In this document: piece after piece, positions 10,153 to 22,232 of the stretch
Numbering within the stretch: position 1 is the stretch's first letter
Layout: each line of letters starts with the position of its first letter
Source of the DNA: Massospora cicadina
Taxonomy: Eukaryota; Entomophthoromycota; Entomophthoromycetes; Entomophthorales; Entomophthoraceae
Assembly (NCBI GenBank): GCA_022478985.1
Contig: JAKSZP010017454.1
Coordinates: 25,451-89,450, forward strand
Reading direction: 5' to 3'
Length of the DNA: 64,000 nt
Program-made: the position numbers and the translations under genes
Notes under the pieces: generated by a model
The model's database searches: none
Told to the model about the DNA's origin: nothing
What the model saw: only the letters and a program-made list of their open reading frames with translations

Positions 10153-11212
10153 TTGCTTGTATGGCCAAAGGGACTTTGCATGTACTTGGTTGATAATATG
10201 ACAACCCATGGGTTCCTTAATGGTATAGGCGTCAACACCAATATTCACAGTTATCTCAAACAATCTGATCCATATACTGAGGAGCTTGTTCCTTCTTCCA
10301 AACCCATGTCAGTCATGAAACAGGACAAAATCTCATACCCCTAACTGGGGAAGGCTGCTGCGTCTACACTGGTTGGCTGCCTGATCCCAAACCTTCTTGG
10401 CTAGACTAGTGGAATATGCTTTGGTTTGGAGTTTAATCAGCACATCAAGGTAGACAAATCGCATTGAGGCTCAACTTCTCTGGTACCCTCCACAAAGGAA
10501 TAAAGCAATTATGGCAACGCTGGATGTCCTCCATAAAGTAGTTGGAAAGGGCTCTTTCCAGTTTCTAAGTGGTAGCTATTATTGTACGTGAAGACAGCAG
10601 TAGATAAATGGTACTTCATTCTGAAGGCTGATCATTTACAAGCTTGTGTAGAATATTTACTAAGGTTCTATTGACCCATTCTACCATTCCATTAAATTCG
10701 TTGTGGTAGGGTGTAGTCAAGACCCCGCGGATTGCCATTAGTTCAATCAACTTAGGCAGGATATGCAATGTAATATTGGTTCTGTTGTCCGTGAGGATAA
10801 ATTGTGGACAGCCAAGCTCTATAACACACTCCAGGATAAACTTGGAGGTGGTATCAAATCCTTAAATCATTGCTTACCCTTGCTTCCACTCATCTTGTCA
10901 AATGGTCAATGGCTACTATATATATTTGGAGCAGTTTGCGCCAGTTGGCAGAAGATCCACCACATCCAGAGAAACAGATTGCCTTGTTATGAGGCTTAAC
11001 CAGCTAGTAGGTGATCTTACGGTGGAATGGTTTTCCACTTGGCACTGATGACAGCAGCATACCGCTTCAAGCACATCATAGTGCATAATCTTCCAATAGT
11101 AATGGGGTCTCAAGAACTCCCACTTTTTTTGCAACCCTCCATGACCTACCGCTTTATGAGCATCCATAATAATTGTGGGTCTAGTGGAAGGTTTCGGGAA
11201 ACTTATCATCAA
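10153..11212 (-). pseudogene. RE3 integrase remnant
   Basis: The HHCC region is in 10916-11212 (AHKAVGHGGLQKKWEFLRPHYYW, then CCHQCQVE), continuing to the first catalytic block SLDVVDLLPTGAN. The rest of the core and the C-terminal domain follow in shifted frames to about 10153, where the mirrored tract (ILTDNRTN-like, then FAYNNS-like) is still readable. Several stops break it. It would have joined cDNA to chromosomal DNA. Confidence 0.75.
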
Positions 11213-12627
11213 TTCACCAATCCGCTTATATAGTTACCATTGAGTAAGAAGGTATCCTGTCTAAGCCCATCTAGCACTTTGATAACTAGCAACGGTTCAT
11301 TGTGATATTTTCCCACAATCTTTTTTTCATACAAGATGTCTGCCAAATATGCCATATTGACGACCGTTGGTAATTGGGAAAGACAATATGCATTCTGGTG
11401 TTTCACCCCTGGTCAGTGTATAATCTCAAAATTATATGCTTAAAGTTTCAAGGCCCATCGTTTGAGCCATCCTTCAGGTTCACAAAGATATGCTGCCAAT
11501 GCAAGGATGCATGATCCTTTACCACTTTAAATTTCACCCCGTGAAGGTATACCCAGAACTTTTTATATGTGTATATTACTGCTAAGCATTCCTGCTCGGT
11601 CACAGTGTATTTTGTTCATGACCCCTTAAGATTTGGCTACAATATGCCACGGGTTGCTCCATACTGTCATCATCCTTTTGTGATAGCACGGCCCCTATGG
11701 CGGAAAGGAAAAGCATCCATTTGTGCAATAAATTCATTCTTGAAATTGGGGTATTGCAAAATGGGCGCACTAGCCAACGCATTCTTTAAAACATCAAAAG
11801 TGTTTTGACATCATTCCATTCAGTCAAAGATGGCACTCTTCTTTAATAGCTCAAAGAGCGGAGCCACAATATAGCTGAAGTTGGGAATGAACCGCCAAAA
11901 ATAACTGACCATCCCCAAAAGCACCTGAATATTGCTCTTAATACCTGGACGAGTCATCTTGTGTATAGCTTCCACCTTTTCTGGTTGAGACTAAGCCCTT
12001 TAAAGTCTACCATAAACTGGGGTATTCCAATTGCTCCTTAAAAAGTGGCACTTTTGGTCTTAATTTTGATGTTAGCTTCTGAAAGTTGGTGGAACATTTG
12101 CTCCAAGTGTTTAATATGATTGATGAACATCTGAAGAACACATTATTATCACCAAGGTAGTTTAGAACGCAAGGCAGCTTTAGATCACACAAAATAGTGT
12201 CCATAGACCGCTGGATCATAGCTGGGGCGTTGCACAAACCCTGTGGCATAAGTGTAGGCTGGAACAACCCTTTAAAGGTAATTATAGTGCACTTCTCTTG
12301 TTCTGCTGCTGAAAACTTGATTTACCAGTATCCTGATATCATATACATAGCGGAGAAATATATTTGGCACCACCCAGCTGATCCAACGCATCAATTCATG
12401 AAAGTGGGCATAAGTCTTTTTTGTAATGCTGTTCAGCTCTTGTAGTTATTTATTACTTGATTGAAGCCATCTTTATTTTTGACAATTAACACTGGGGACA
12501 CCCAGGGACTCATTGACAGCTCTAAAATTCCCTGTTCCATCAATTTGTTTATCTCAGCGGATACAACTTCTTCTGCCACCTTGGAGTAATTTATAGGCCT
12601 TGACCAAATAAGAGGGTGGTCCCCCAT
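11209..12627 (-). pseudogene. RE3 reverse transcriptase and RNase H remnant
   Basis: The RT opens in 12433-12627 (EINKLMEQGILELSMSPWVSPVLIVKNKDG split over the fingers), and the palm follows in 12007-12267 (LMPQGLCNAPAMIQRSMDTIL, then YLGDNNVF). The YxDD box is thus YLGD: one catalytic Asp is replaced by Gly. RNase H follows at about 11250-11800 (LHKWMLFLSAIGAVLSQKDDD) and runs to the HQNAYCLSQLPT tail. Frames shift several times. Confidence 0.82.
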
Positions 12628-12633
12628 GTCTTA

Positions 12634-13474
12634 TCAATTCACAATCCCATGTGCACATCCCAAGTCATGGTCATCAGATGCAAAGATGCTCTGGTATTTT
12701 ACAAACAGATCCATCACCCTATTTTCTGATCCTGAAACAAGCCAGTTAGAGCCTCTTGTGGAATCACAGTCATTACACCGGATGAGGCTTTTTAATGATA
12801 ACCTTAAATCCCATGAAATAAAGTTATGTATCCAGTGATTCTCATCAATAGGAACCAGATGCAGATAAGCCACCACTTGATGCCTTTGTACCTTCATTGA
12901 TTCCCTCTGCAGGTTGGCTATCAAAACCTTCGCCTCCCCCTTCCCTGGTAACAGGAGCCTAGGAGCCACATGGGGTTTGAGCTGCGATTGCTGATAGGCC
13001 CCATAATCTCATCATATAGACCTTCCAGGATATCTATTTTGAGCTCCATCCCTATTATGACCTGATATTTAGAAGGTATGCTTAAAGCACTCACTGCTCA
13101 CAGCGAAATACCCTTGTACCTGTAAATCTGATTAGGAAGCGCTTGGGTCCTCTACTTCATCCACCAATATTGAACAGGAATCAACCTGTCACTATATGCA
13201 AGATTAATTTAGCTGGAGCGGATGTTGTCCTTTGGGATTCCACAGGAGGTGAAGTAAATGAGGATCTGTTGGCCTAAATGCTAATGGTTTCTTCCGCCAT
13301 ATTGACCACAGCCCCAAATTGCTGCATGAATGCAGTTCCAATCAGCATGTTATAGTTGTTATTAGGCGAAACCACAGCAAGAGCAGATGCCCCAACTGTC
13401 CTGAAACTCAAAGGCAGCGTGCTGTAAGTGCCTTCCAACAAAGTGCTCTGTGACCCTGAAGTCCCATGGCCTAC
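12634..13474 (-). pseudogene. RE3 protease C-terminal half and protease-RT linker
   Basis: From the RE4 insertion point the protease resumes at 13474 and reads VGHGTSGSQSTLLEG, then NNNYNMLIGTAFMQQFGAVVNM to a stop at 13274. The linker to RT includes the open stretch 12634-12969 (ending DDHDLGCAHGIVN), whose equivalent is found in RE4 and RE7. Removing RE4 and one CTGGT joins this half in frame to the protease start at 20042 and above. Confidence 0.8.
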
Positions 13475-13479
13475 CTGGT

Positions 13480-14037
13480 TGTTATTTTTTTGGAAGGTAT
13501 TGCTAGGATCTGTTGGGTTATTTGCACAGGTCAAACCCACTGAGCAACAGATGGACGATGTGGGAATCATTGGTCCTTTGGACGCACTTGAAGATATACT
13601 AAAAATAGGAGCAATTGCCCCAACTGATTCTTTTATTTATTTCTTATAAATACAGCTACGTTTCGCTGTCCCATCTCATCTACACTAAAAACAACCTACC
13701 TCCTCTCAATTGCCCATTTTGCTTATATACATTAGCTTCAGGAGATACTGCTTCTCGTTGCTTAGGTTATTCTATTCCACCGATTCTCCTCGAATTTGGC
13801 TTGTTATTCTCTAATCCTCTATCAACCTAATCATAGCAATTTACTTCATATTCATCAAATATCGCTTTATTTCCTTATATAGAGGCGATCCAATAAAACC
13901 CATTATATCCAATAAAGACCTGTTATCCCAATATCGCCTCATCTCAAGGCACTCAAATAATCATAACTGATACTACGTTTTGCAGATTCCGCCCTGCTGT
14001 CCCACGATTATCATCCAATCATATCAGAATATTGATA
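13480..14037 (-). repeat. RE4 3' LTR
   Basis: On the minus strand it begins TATCAATATTCTGAT (TG changed to TA) after PPT AAGGAGGGGTAA and ends AAAATAACA. It matches 19481-20036 throughout, including GATCCTAGCAATACC. The U5 motif is at 13522-13547. Confidence 0.93.
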
Positions 14038-14062
14038 TTACCCCTCCTTGACTGGACGATAA
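14008..14062 (-). promoter_or_regulatory. RE4 PPT hairpin
   Basis: On the minus strand the arms are TTATCGTCCAGTCA (14049-14062) and TGATTGGATGATAA (14008-14021), with a 27-nt loop. All 14 positions pair if G-U is allowed. Relative to RE3, one T-A pair is C-G here, a compensatory change. Confidence 0.7.
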
Positions 14063-14102
14063 GATCCTATTATTTGTAAGGTTGGAGGAACTTCGCATGT
14101 AC

Positions 14103-15094
14103 TCAGTTAATGATCTGACCACTTGTAGGATCCTTGATGGTATACGCATCAACCCCAGTTTTCTCTATTACTTCAAATGGACCAATCCAAATACTGGCCA
14201 GCTTGTGTTTCCACCTGAATCCATGTTGGTCGTGAAAGAGAACCATATTGCCTTCCTTGAATGGCGCCAGCCCACTATGACATTCCTGATCAGCAGCCTT
14301 ATTCCTGATCTTCTTAGCTAAGCTGAAGGAATACGCTTTGGTCTGCAATTTGATCAGAATGTTCGCGAGGTTAGTCAGATAGCACTGGGGTTCCAGTCCG
14401 CCAGTGTCTTCTACACACACATAAAGCAACGCTGGGAGAGCTGGGTGTCAGCCATATAGTAATTGGAAGGGACTCTTCCCCATGGCAGAATGGTAACTAA
14501 TGTTATAAGCAAACATGGCGGTGGAAAGGAGAGAGCTCCAATCAGAAGGGTGATCTGTTACTAATTTTTGTAGTATGTTCACCAGAGCACCATTCAACCG
14601 TTTGACCATTCCGTTGGACTTGGGGTGGTATGGGGTGTCAGAACCCCACGGATTCCCATAAGCTCATTCAGCTTGGGAAGGATGTGCAAGGTGAAGTTGG
14701 TTCCATTATCAGTGAGAATGAACTGAGGGCAGCCATGCCACTGAATAATGCATTCCAACACAAATTGGGCCACCATAATTGGCCCCAAGTCTTGTATCAC
14801 CCTTGCTTCAACCCACTGGGTCAAGTGGTCGATAGCCACTAAAATGTACTTACAACGGTTGGCTCCTGTTGGCAAGGGCCCAATGACATCGAGGGAGACT
14901 GTGTGCCAAGTGAAATGTGGTTTCACTAACCAATATGACGTCATACAGCAGAATGGCTTCTCCACTTGGCACTGATGGCAACAAGAAATGGTTTTGAGCA
15001 CATCAAAGTTCATACTTTCCCAATAGTACTGTGGGCGTAACAACTCCATAGTCTTACACACTCCACCATGCCCAACTGCTCTGTGCGCGCTCAT
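14103..15094 (-). pseudogene. RE4 integrase
   Basis: The open piece 14594-15094 (166 codons) holds the HHCC finger (HRAVGHGG, CCHQCQ), the first catalytic Asp in SLDVIGPLP and the second in ILTDNGTNF. A frameshift near 14640 moves the third block into another frame, where it reads VKRLNG, so the catalytic Glu is Lys. The C-terminal domain is in 14103-14429 (EDTGGLEPQCYLTNL, then IWIGPFEVIEKTGVDAYTI). It would act in the nucleus on element cDNA. Confidence 0.88.
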
Positions 15095-15148
15095 AATGAT
15101 TCCTGGTCATGCTGAGGGGTGTGGGAAATTCACTGTAGAATTGCCAAT

Positions 15149-16505
15149 TCATTTGTACAGTTCTCCATTCCATTGGAAGGTATTTGTGCGCATTTCATTT
15201 AACACTTTGATTACTTGGGGCAGTTTGTCATCATATTTCCCGCTGAGCATCTTATCATACATCACATCACTGAGGTCCGCTGTCACCACAATAGTTGGTA
15301 ATCGAGATAAACAGTCAGCGTTCTGATGCTTTGCTCCCAGCTGATGAAGAATCTCAAAATCATAAGCCTGTAACTTGAGAGCCCATTGAGCCAACCGTCC
15401 TTCCAGTTCTTTGAGGTTCTGCAACCAGCGTAATGAGGCGTGATTGGTTATGACTTTAAACTTTACCCCATGCAGATAGACTCTAAATTGTTTATATGCA
15501 TAGATTACTGCTAAGCACTCTTGCTTGGTCACAGTATAATTATGCTCATGACAGTTCAGACTATGAACTACAGAATGCAACAGGATGTTCTTCTCCCTCA
15601 TCGTCTTTCTGAGAAAGTACTGCCCCAACAGTGGAGAGGGACACATCCATCTGAACGATAAACTCCCAGTTGAAGTTTGGATATTGCAACACCGGTGCGC
15701 TGCTCAACGCCATACAGAGTGTATTCAAAAGCGGATTGATGACGTTCCGTCCATTTAAACACAGCATCTTTTTTAACAACTCAAATAGTGGCCCCCCAAT
15801 ACAGCTAAAATTAGGGATAAAGCGCCAGTAGTAACTGACCATTCCCAAAAATACCTGTATGTCACGCTTACTATTGGGAGTAGTCATTTTGCTGATGGCC
15901 TCCACCTTAGCCAGTTGTGGTTGCAGCCTTTTTGAGTCTACCACAAACCCCAGGTATTCCAGATGATCTTTGAAGAAGTTACACTTTTGAGGTTTAATTT
16001 TAATGTTCGCCTCAGCCAGCTGGCGGAATACTGCTTCAAGGTGGTTGAGGTGCTCCAAAAAGGTTTGAGAGAAAACGTTAATATCGTCAAGGTATACTAG
16101 GACGCATGACAGTTTCAGGTCGCCAAGAATAGTGTCCATGGCACGCTGAAATGTAGCTGGGGCATTGCACAGTCCTTGAGGCATTCATGTTGGTTGAAAA
16201 AGGCCTTTAGAGGTGATCACAGCGCATTTTTCCTGTTCTGCCATGGGTAACTCAATTTGCCAGTAGCCTGATATCAAGTCCATTGCAGAAAAGTAATGGG
16301 CACCCCCTAATTGGTCCAGAGCATCATCAATTCTGGGCAAGGGATATGAATCCTTTTTTGTAATACTGTTGAGCTTCTGGTAGTCTATTACTACATGGTT
16401 GGTGCCATCCTTCTTTTTTACAATTAGAACAGGTGAAGCCCATGGGCTTTTGGATGGTTCAAGCATCCCTTGTTCTAACAACTTGTCAATTTCCTCAGTA
16501 ACCAC
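15149..16505 (-). pseudogene. RE4 reverse transcriptase and RNase H
   Basis: Three open pieces form the domain in order. 16185-16505 holds the fingers and part of the palm (SPVLIVKKKDGTNHVVIDY, MDLISGYWQIEL). 15561-16184 holds MPQGLCNAPATFQRAMDT, the catalytic YLDDINVFSQTF, the thumb and the RNase H start (VQMDVSLSTVGAVLSQ). 15149-15646 completes RNase H (VTKQECLAVIYAYKQFRVYL, ASLRWLQNL). The break between the first two is a TGA at 16185-16187 where related copies have Arg, one transition from CGA. The RNase H break near 15600 is a frameshift. Confidence 0.92.
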
Positions 16506-16571
16506 ATCTTCCGCTGCCCAAGAATGGCAGATCAGCTGAGACCTTATAGGAGGATGATTGCCGGTGTCTAA

Positions 16572-17940
16572 TCAATGGACCACCCCACAAGCACACCCTA
16601 AATCATGATTGTTGACAGTGAAAATCCCCTTATATTTCTGAAATAAAGCTATTGCTTGGTCTTTTTGTTCATCCAATAATCCCGTTAAATTACTCTGCGG
16701 TACCACCATTAGTACATCAGCTGATGTTTTGACTGGTAGACCAAATTCATCCAATGATCTAAAATCATGAACCTGATGGACCTCATCTATGGGAATCAGA
16801 TGTATATATGCTACAGTTTGGTGGCGGCGGATTTGCATTGGTTCACTCTGCAGGTTTGCTAACAAAACCTTTATCTAACCATGTCCTGGAAGTATAATTC
16901 CTGGAGCCACATGCAGCTCAAACCATGTTTGATGATAGAGCCCAATGACTTCCCCATATAACCCACTTGGCACTTCCACCTCTAACTCAGTATTCACTAA
17001 GACTTGATGGCTGGAAGGGATAGATATGGACCCTGCCGCTTGAAGAGGTATTCCTTGATATTCATATATCTGCTGGGGAGGGTACAAGTCTTGCGCTTTA
17101 GTCAATGGTAGCGAACAGGCCATACCCCATCACTATAGGCAAGGTTGATATGGCTTGTATGCACCAGATCCTTTGGTACTCCACTAGTAGTAAAGTAAAT
17201 TGGGATCCGCTGACCCAGAATGGCGAGGGTCTCCTCTGTCATATCAATGACAGCCCCAAAATGATGCAGGAAAGCGGTCCCAATTAAAAGGTCATAGTTT
17301 TCATTTGGTAGCACAATTGCCAGAGATACAATGACAATGGACCCAAAGCGCAGAGGTAGCGCACTATAAGCTCCCTCAGAGACAGTGCTTACAGCTCCAG
17401 CAGTTCTGTAAACCATGCGATGGTCCACATCAGGTTTCAATGTCATTTTGCCATCAACTTAGTGGAAACTATGTTGACTGGAGCACCAGTATCTATTATA
17501 GCGCGAACTCTATTTTTCACTACAAAAATATCACAGTATGTACACTCAGAATAAGAAGAATATTGACTGTTTAATACATGAACATTTATGGGCTCTCTTT
17601 TCCCAAGAAAATTCATTATCCCCTCTCCAACTTGGGGGTATTCTCTGACAATGGCATCTACTGGAAGGGCAACGTTCACTCCTTTCAGAGTTGGTGCATC
17701 TGTGGCAGAATCAAGTTGATCTGAGGAAGCTTGATCAAGCATTTGACAGGCATAGGGCTTTGGTTGTTCAAGGGACTCTTCTTCCACCGCCGCCTTGGCT
17801 TGAGCTCGGGTTACTACATTTACTCCTCCAACTGGCTGCTGGTATAAAATTCTGTCATTGTACTGAGGGACTTTTGCAGGGTATACTACTATTGATTTGG
17901 GGACATTTTGAGTGGGTATCGCGGAGGTAGAGGGTCCCAT
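16572..17940 (-). pseudogene. RE4 aspartic protease and linker to RT
   Basis: The piece 17443-17940 ends with the active site in RAIIDTGAPVNIVSTKLMAK. The fold continues in 17102-17446 (YDLLIGTAFLHHFGAVIDMTEETLAIL), overlapping by a few bases in another frame. 16875-17123 and 16572-16865 are the linker (VAYIHLIPIDEVHQVHDF, NNHDLGCACGVVH) found in the same place in RE3 and RE7. The protease would cut the Gag-Pol polyprotein in the virus-like particle. Confidence 0.88.
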
Positions 17941-17992
17941 CTCTACTCAGCTCCATCTTTTCCCTGATAGTATTGATCTTGTTGTATTTAGT

Positions 17993-19420
17993 TCACATGG
18001 CAATTATGGCAGAATCTCGCCAAATGACCAGGGCGACCGCATTTGTAGCAGTTAACCCCATAAAAACCATGTCCTGGTTTATCATAAGTGGGTCCAGACC
18101 AGAAAGTTTGGGGTCATTCTGTATAACCAGCCCCAGGTCAGTAAGCTGATTGTTGACAGTCAGCATAGTTGGGTTCAGGTCGATAACTAGGTTGCTGACG
18201 GTATTCATGGCCAGCCCATTGATGCTGATCGAACTGTTGATTATAATTTGGCTGAGGACGAGGCGCAGAGTTATAGAAAGGCTGAGGATTACTAATTGGA
18301 GCTGGAGGCGGATGATAGTATTCTACAGAATAAGAGGGTGCAGTGGCAGTAATAGTCTTACAATCTGCATTTGGTGGTGAAAAGTTAGGGGATACCTGAC
18401 ATAAAAACTGTACAATCTTAAGCAGAGGTATGTCATCATCCAGAAGCGGCAAAATAACATTAGAAAGTTCGCAATATGGCTTCACCGCAATGGACATGGC
18501 AATGCACATGTCAGCTTCTGCTAATTACCCAGCTCCAATCAGTACATGGGCTTCTGTTGTGAATCGATCTTTGAACTCTATGAGAGTCTCATTTTGACAG
18601 AATCTAATTGTTAAAAAACCGCTTTCCACTGCGACATTTTTGAGTTTCCCCCAAACAAGTGGAGTACGGTGTCCTTTACATCCTTATAAGTGACAGAACT
18701 ACTTGGGAGGTAACAGGTGACTGATCGGCGCTTCTTACATCCAAGGCAGATATTAACAACTTAGCCTTCCATTTATCAGAGGCTCCTTCCGCTGTAAACT
18801 CAAATCGTTTAAAGAACCCATGAATGTTTCCATTGCAGTCAAATGGGGTATTTTTAATATTAACTTCCTCCTCTTGTTCACGGGGTTTGGGGCTGTACTG
18901 AGGAATGGAGCAATACCCAAAAGCGGATTCTTAATGAGGAGTGGGATTAGTGGAAGTTGGGATATCCTTCGCTTCAGGGGTAGCATGACCTTCAGTTGTA
19001 GGTGGTACTGCCATTACTTGAGGTAAGTGTTGTTCCAACTCATATGTGTATACTGGTGCTATCATCTTGGGTGTAGTAGCTTTGACCAGCGTTGTTTTCT
19101 CCTACATAGGATGCCTCTTCTTGATAGTCATCATTGTCCCAGTGAGATGACTGAGAAGGATTGGTCAATCTTTGTTCTGCACATTGCAGCCGCTGGGTGG
19201 TATCATTCAGTCATTTGGCAAGTTCTTTGTTTTGTAGTCCCAAGATTTGCATTTGACTAAACGTACTATCAAGTTGGTGCATGACTGCGTTTTGTTCTTG
19301 AAGAAGTTCATCTTGGTTTTTGAGCACTGCGTCCAAGGTGACTTTGAGTTCCTCATATCCAGCTGGTGCAGTGTTTCAGGGAAGTTTCCCCAATAACACA
19401 GCTTGGGTAAGGCATGGCTG
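17993..19420 (-). pseudogene. RE4 gag with N-terminal coiled coil and CCHC zinc knuckle
   Basis: The first part (about 19200-19350) reads as a coiled coil (LKNQDELLQEQNAVMHQL, MQILGLQNKELAK) and is broken by a TGA. A capsid-like region follows to about 18140. The piece 18138-18509 has a Pro/Gln/Tyr-rich tail (NSAPRPQPNYNQQFDQHQW). The zinc knuckle CYKCGRPGHLARFC (CX2CX4HX4C) is at about 18005-18050, in a frame different from the open one. The CCHC box would bind genomic RNA in particles. Confidence 0.82.
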
Positions 19421-19463
19421 GCGACTGGAGTTCTGGTGTGTTAGGTGGTTGATCTATGGGCCC

Positions 19464-19479
19464 CCTGTAGTGAGAACCA
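19464..19479 (-). other. RE4 primer binding site
   Basis: On the minus strand TGGTTCTCACTACAGG starts one base after the LTR end. It is almost the same as in RE7 and RE9, so these elements probably use one tRNA. I cannot identify that tRNA from the sequence. Confidence 0.7.
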
Positions 19480-19480
19480 C

Positions 19481-20036
19481 TGTTATTTTTTGGATGGTAT
19501 TGCTAGGATCTGTCAGGTTATTTTGCACAGGTTGAACCCACTGAGAAACAGATGGACGATGTGGGGATCGTTGATCATATTTTTGCACTCAAAAATTTAA
19601 TAAAATAGGAGCAATTGCCACAACTGATTCTTTTATTTCTTTTTTATAAATACAGCTACTTTTCGCTGTCCCATCTCATCTACGCTAAAAACAACCTACC
19701 TCCTCTTAATCATCACTTTTTCTTATATACATTGGCTTCAGGAGATACCACTTCTCATTGCTTAGGTTATTCTATTCCGCTGATTCTCCTCAAATTGGCT
19801 TGTTATTCTCTAATTCTCCGTTACTCTAATTGTAGTGATTTACTTTGTATTTATCAAACATCACCTTATCGCCTTATATAGAGGCGATCCAACAAAGCCC
19901 ATTATATCCAATAAAGACCTGTTATCTCAATATCGCCTCATCTCAAGGCACTCAAATAATCATAACTGATACTACGCTTGGCGGATTCCGCCATGCTGTC
20001 CCACGATTATTGTCCAGTCCTATCAGAATATTGACA
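19481..20036 (-). repeat. RE4 5' LTR
   Basis: On the minus strand it starts TGTCAATATTCTGAT and ends AAAATAACA, followed by the PBS. It is preceded by target duplication ACCAG (plus CTGGT at 20037-20041). The U5 motif is at 19523-19548. Confidence 0.94.
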
Positions 20037-20041
20037 CTGGT

Positions 20042-20400
20042 GTTCCACATCAGGCTCCAGTGGAAGCTTAGCTATGAGCTTGGTGGATATTTTTGACAGG
20101 AGCGCCATTATCAATAAATACCCAAATTTTGGTATTTTGTACAAATATGTCACAGTATGTAAACTCCAAATAAGAAGAACTGTTAGTGCTTATTAAGTAG
20201 ATATCCAAGGGCTTTTGGTTATTCAAAAAAGTGAGAGCACCAGCGCTTACATATGGATACTCCTGGATAATTTTCTCTACTGGTATCGCCACTTCCACCC
20301 CCTCTAAGGCTGCAATATGTGTTGACAGTTTGTCACTGAAGGTATCATTCCGCTCAAGGATTTGCCAGATGTATGGCTTTTGCACCTCTCGTCAGAACTC
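20042..20400 (-). pseudogene. RE3 protease, N-terminal half
   Basis: The open piece 20068-20385 leads from the gag-protease linker (QKPYIWQILERN, IIQEYPYVSAGALTFL) into the protease (SSSYLEFTYCDIFVQN). The active site is DNGAPV, so the usual Thr of DTG is Asn. A frameshift near 20085 leads on to KLIAKLPLEPDVEHQ, which stops at the RE4 target site and continues at 13474. Confidence 0.85.
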
Positions 20401-20592
20401 CATGCCTGCATTAGCGGAGTCACTCCCTCAGCTTGAGGCCAATATATATAAGGGATCTGTTGATGCAATAAATTATCATATATAGTCTTAAAACATGCCT
20501 TAAGAATCTCGTGGGACTCCTCAGGGACAATTAAATTATAAATTAGCAGAAGTAAAGAGTCTCATCTCTACTCCGCTTGCCCTTTTCACTGT

Positions 20593-21471
20593 TCATTTGA
20601 GGTAACTGTACCGCATGGACATCCAGTTTTCCTGGACAACTAGCCTCATAATGGACTCGTTAGCTGCATGAGAAACAAGCATTAGTAAATGGCAAAAATC
20701 TTTGCGTTCCCCCATAGACCCAGGTCTGAAATTAATTGCTGGATTGTAATGTGGCTGAGGGCAAACTGGCTGAGTAAAATGGGGGTGGAAAGGACTTGCC
20801 AGAACATCAAGTGAATGAGTATTCCCTAGCATATTATAATCAAGTCGTTGTTGGCCCATATCCAATGGGGATTTGGTAGCTGTTGCAGGGGTTTTCCGTT
20901 CCAAATTGGGAGCACTAAAAGTGACAGATAGGTGGCATAAATGAATAAAGATTTTTAGTAACTCCGCATCCTCTTCAAGAATATATGACATAACATTATA
21001 CAGTTCTTGATATGGCTTAACAGCCGCCACCATCACTATGCCCAACTCCTCATTAGATAAGATATTTGCTCCCAACAACACATGAGCCTCAGTCTTGAAC
21101 TTATCCACAAACTGTTCTAAAGACTCATTATTTTGAAAGGATGTAGTAAAAAATTCTGCTTTGCGTTGAGCCATTTTCACCTTGCCCCCAAACAGATGGA
21201 TCATGGTCTCCTTCACCTCATGATACGGTATGGTACTGCTCTTAAGGTAACATATGACCTGATCAGCGCTTGCAGCATTTAAAGTGGATAAAAACAGTTT
21301 AGCTTCCTGCCAATTGGAAGCCCCCTCCATGGTGAATTCAAATCGCTTGAAAAACCTATGTATGTTTTCATGATAAAATAGAGGCATCTTGTCACTGCAG
21401 ACCTCTCCCTCCCTAACAACCTCATTTAATTTACACTCTGCACAGTATAGCCGCTCATTAGTGTCTCCCAC
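20593..21471 (-). pseudogene. RE3 gag
   Basis: An open frame of 292 codons covers the capsid-like domain (FFKRFEFTMEGASNWQEAKLF, YLKSSTIPYHEVKETMIHLFGG, NNESLEQFVDKFKTEAHVLLGAN) with the helical pattern of Ty3 Gag. The C-terminal zinc knuckle region, about 20600-20710, is frameshifted: C and H residues of a CCHC box are spread over two frames. Gag would form the particle shell in the cytoplasm. This is the longest near-intact gag in the window. Confidence 0.85.
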
Positions 21472-21734
21472 ATGATCAGAAAGTTAGTTGATTTGGCTAA
21501 TCACCAGATGCAAATGCGAAAATCCTTGGCGAGCTGATCAGTTATATCTTTATTTTAGCAGAAAAGCATTTTTGAGCTTGGAGTAGTGTATCCAACGCAA
21601 GCTTCAGTTCTGCGCATTGTGACAACTCAATAAACTGGGGCAAAACCCTGTCAAGGAGAATCGGTCATGCCATTAGATGGCAAATATGAAGTTTTTAATA
21701 AGTTAATCAATGTGCCCCCTGAAGTGAGCACAAC

Positions 21735-22227
21735 TGTTAACCTTTGGTTTTTAGGTTTATACTGCCATACTGGTTGCACAGGGTAAAACCCACTGAGAAA
21801 TGGACGAGTGATATGAGGATTGCTGGCCTTCCATAACAAAAACAATAAAGTACTTAATAAGGAGCGATTTCCCCAATTATAGCATTTTTTTATAATATAC
21901 AGAACGGCTACTTTCATTACTCTTCTTACTACCCTCCTTCTTCATAAAAAACTGTCCTTCTCACTCTCACGCTCAACTATTAATCCTTGGTATTTCTCAT
22001 CGTATTCAACATGCTCCACTTAGTGAATCCCTATTTGCTATGGTCTAAGGATTTTATTTTTATATTAAGGCTTTGGCAGAATTCCCTCAATTTGCAAACC
22101 ATAATTGCTTCAATCAATTCAATTGCATCAACATAATCTATTGTTCACTCTTTGAGGCTTGCTTTAAATTTAAATTATGATCTGCTGGAATCATAGCTTA
22201 TCATCTAGTCATATCAGAATCTTGACA
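21735..22227 (-). repeat. RE3 5' LTR, followed by its PBS at 21718-21733
   Basis: On the minus strand it starts TGTCAAGATTCTGATATG and ends AAGGTTAACA. The PBS reads TGTGCTCACTTCAGG after two further bases. It matches the 3' LTR 9627-10122. The U5 motif is at 21774-21800. Confidence 0.92.
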
Positions 22228-22232
22228 TCCTC

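Larger units (their letters stand above)
13480..20036 (-). mobile_element. RE4: Ty3/gypsy LTR retrotransposon inside RE3, youngest of the nest
   Basis: LTRs are 19481-20036 (5') and 13480-14037 (3'). Both ends carry the exact target duplication CTGGT (13475-13479 and 20037-20041). The minus strand has PBS, gag with coiled coil and zinc knuckle, protease, RT, RNase H and integrase, 6.56 kb in all. The RT motif YLDD and protease DTGA are intact. The integrase catalytic Glu is Lys (VKRLNG). Frames are longer than in the older layers, fitting its place as the last insertion. Confidence 0.95.
9627..22227 (-). mobile_element. RE3: Ty3/gypsy LTR retrotransposon inside RE2
   Basis: LTRs are 21735-22227 (5') and 9627-10122 (3'). 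The flanking target duplication is TCCTT (9622-9626) and TCCTC (22228-22232), one mismatch. The minus strand carries PBS (21718-21733), gag, protease, RT, RNase H and integrase. RE4 is inserted in the protease. Without RE4 it is about 6.0 kb. The RT active site is changed to YLGD and the protease to DNGA, so this copy is inactive. Its gag is most like that of RE8. Confidence 0.92.

Noticed and set aside
13482..13570. N-terminal part of the ORF 13274-13570 as protein
   Set aside because: This part is RE4 LTR sequence read by chance in frame with the RE3 protease. Only 13274-13474 plus the target site belongs to RE3.
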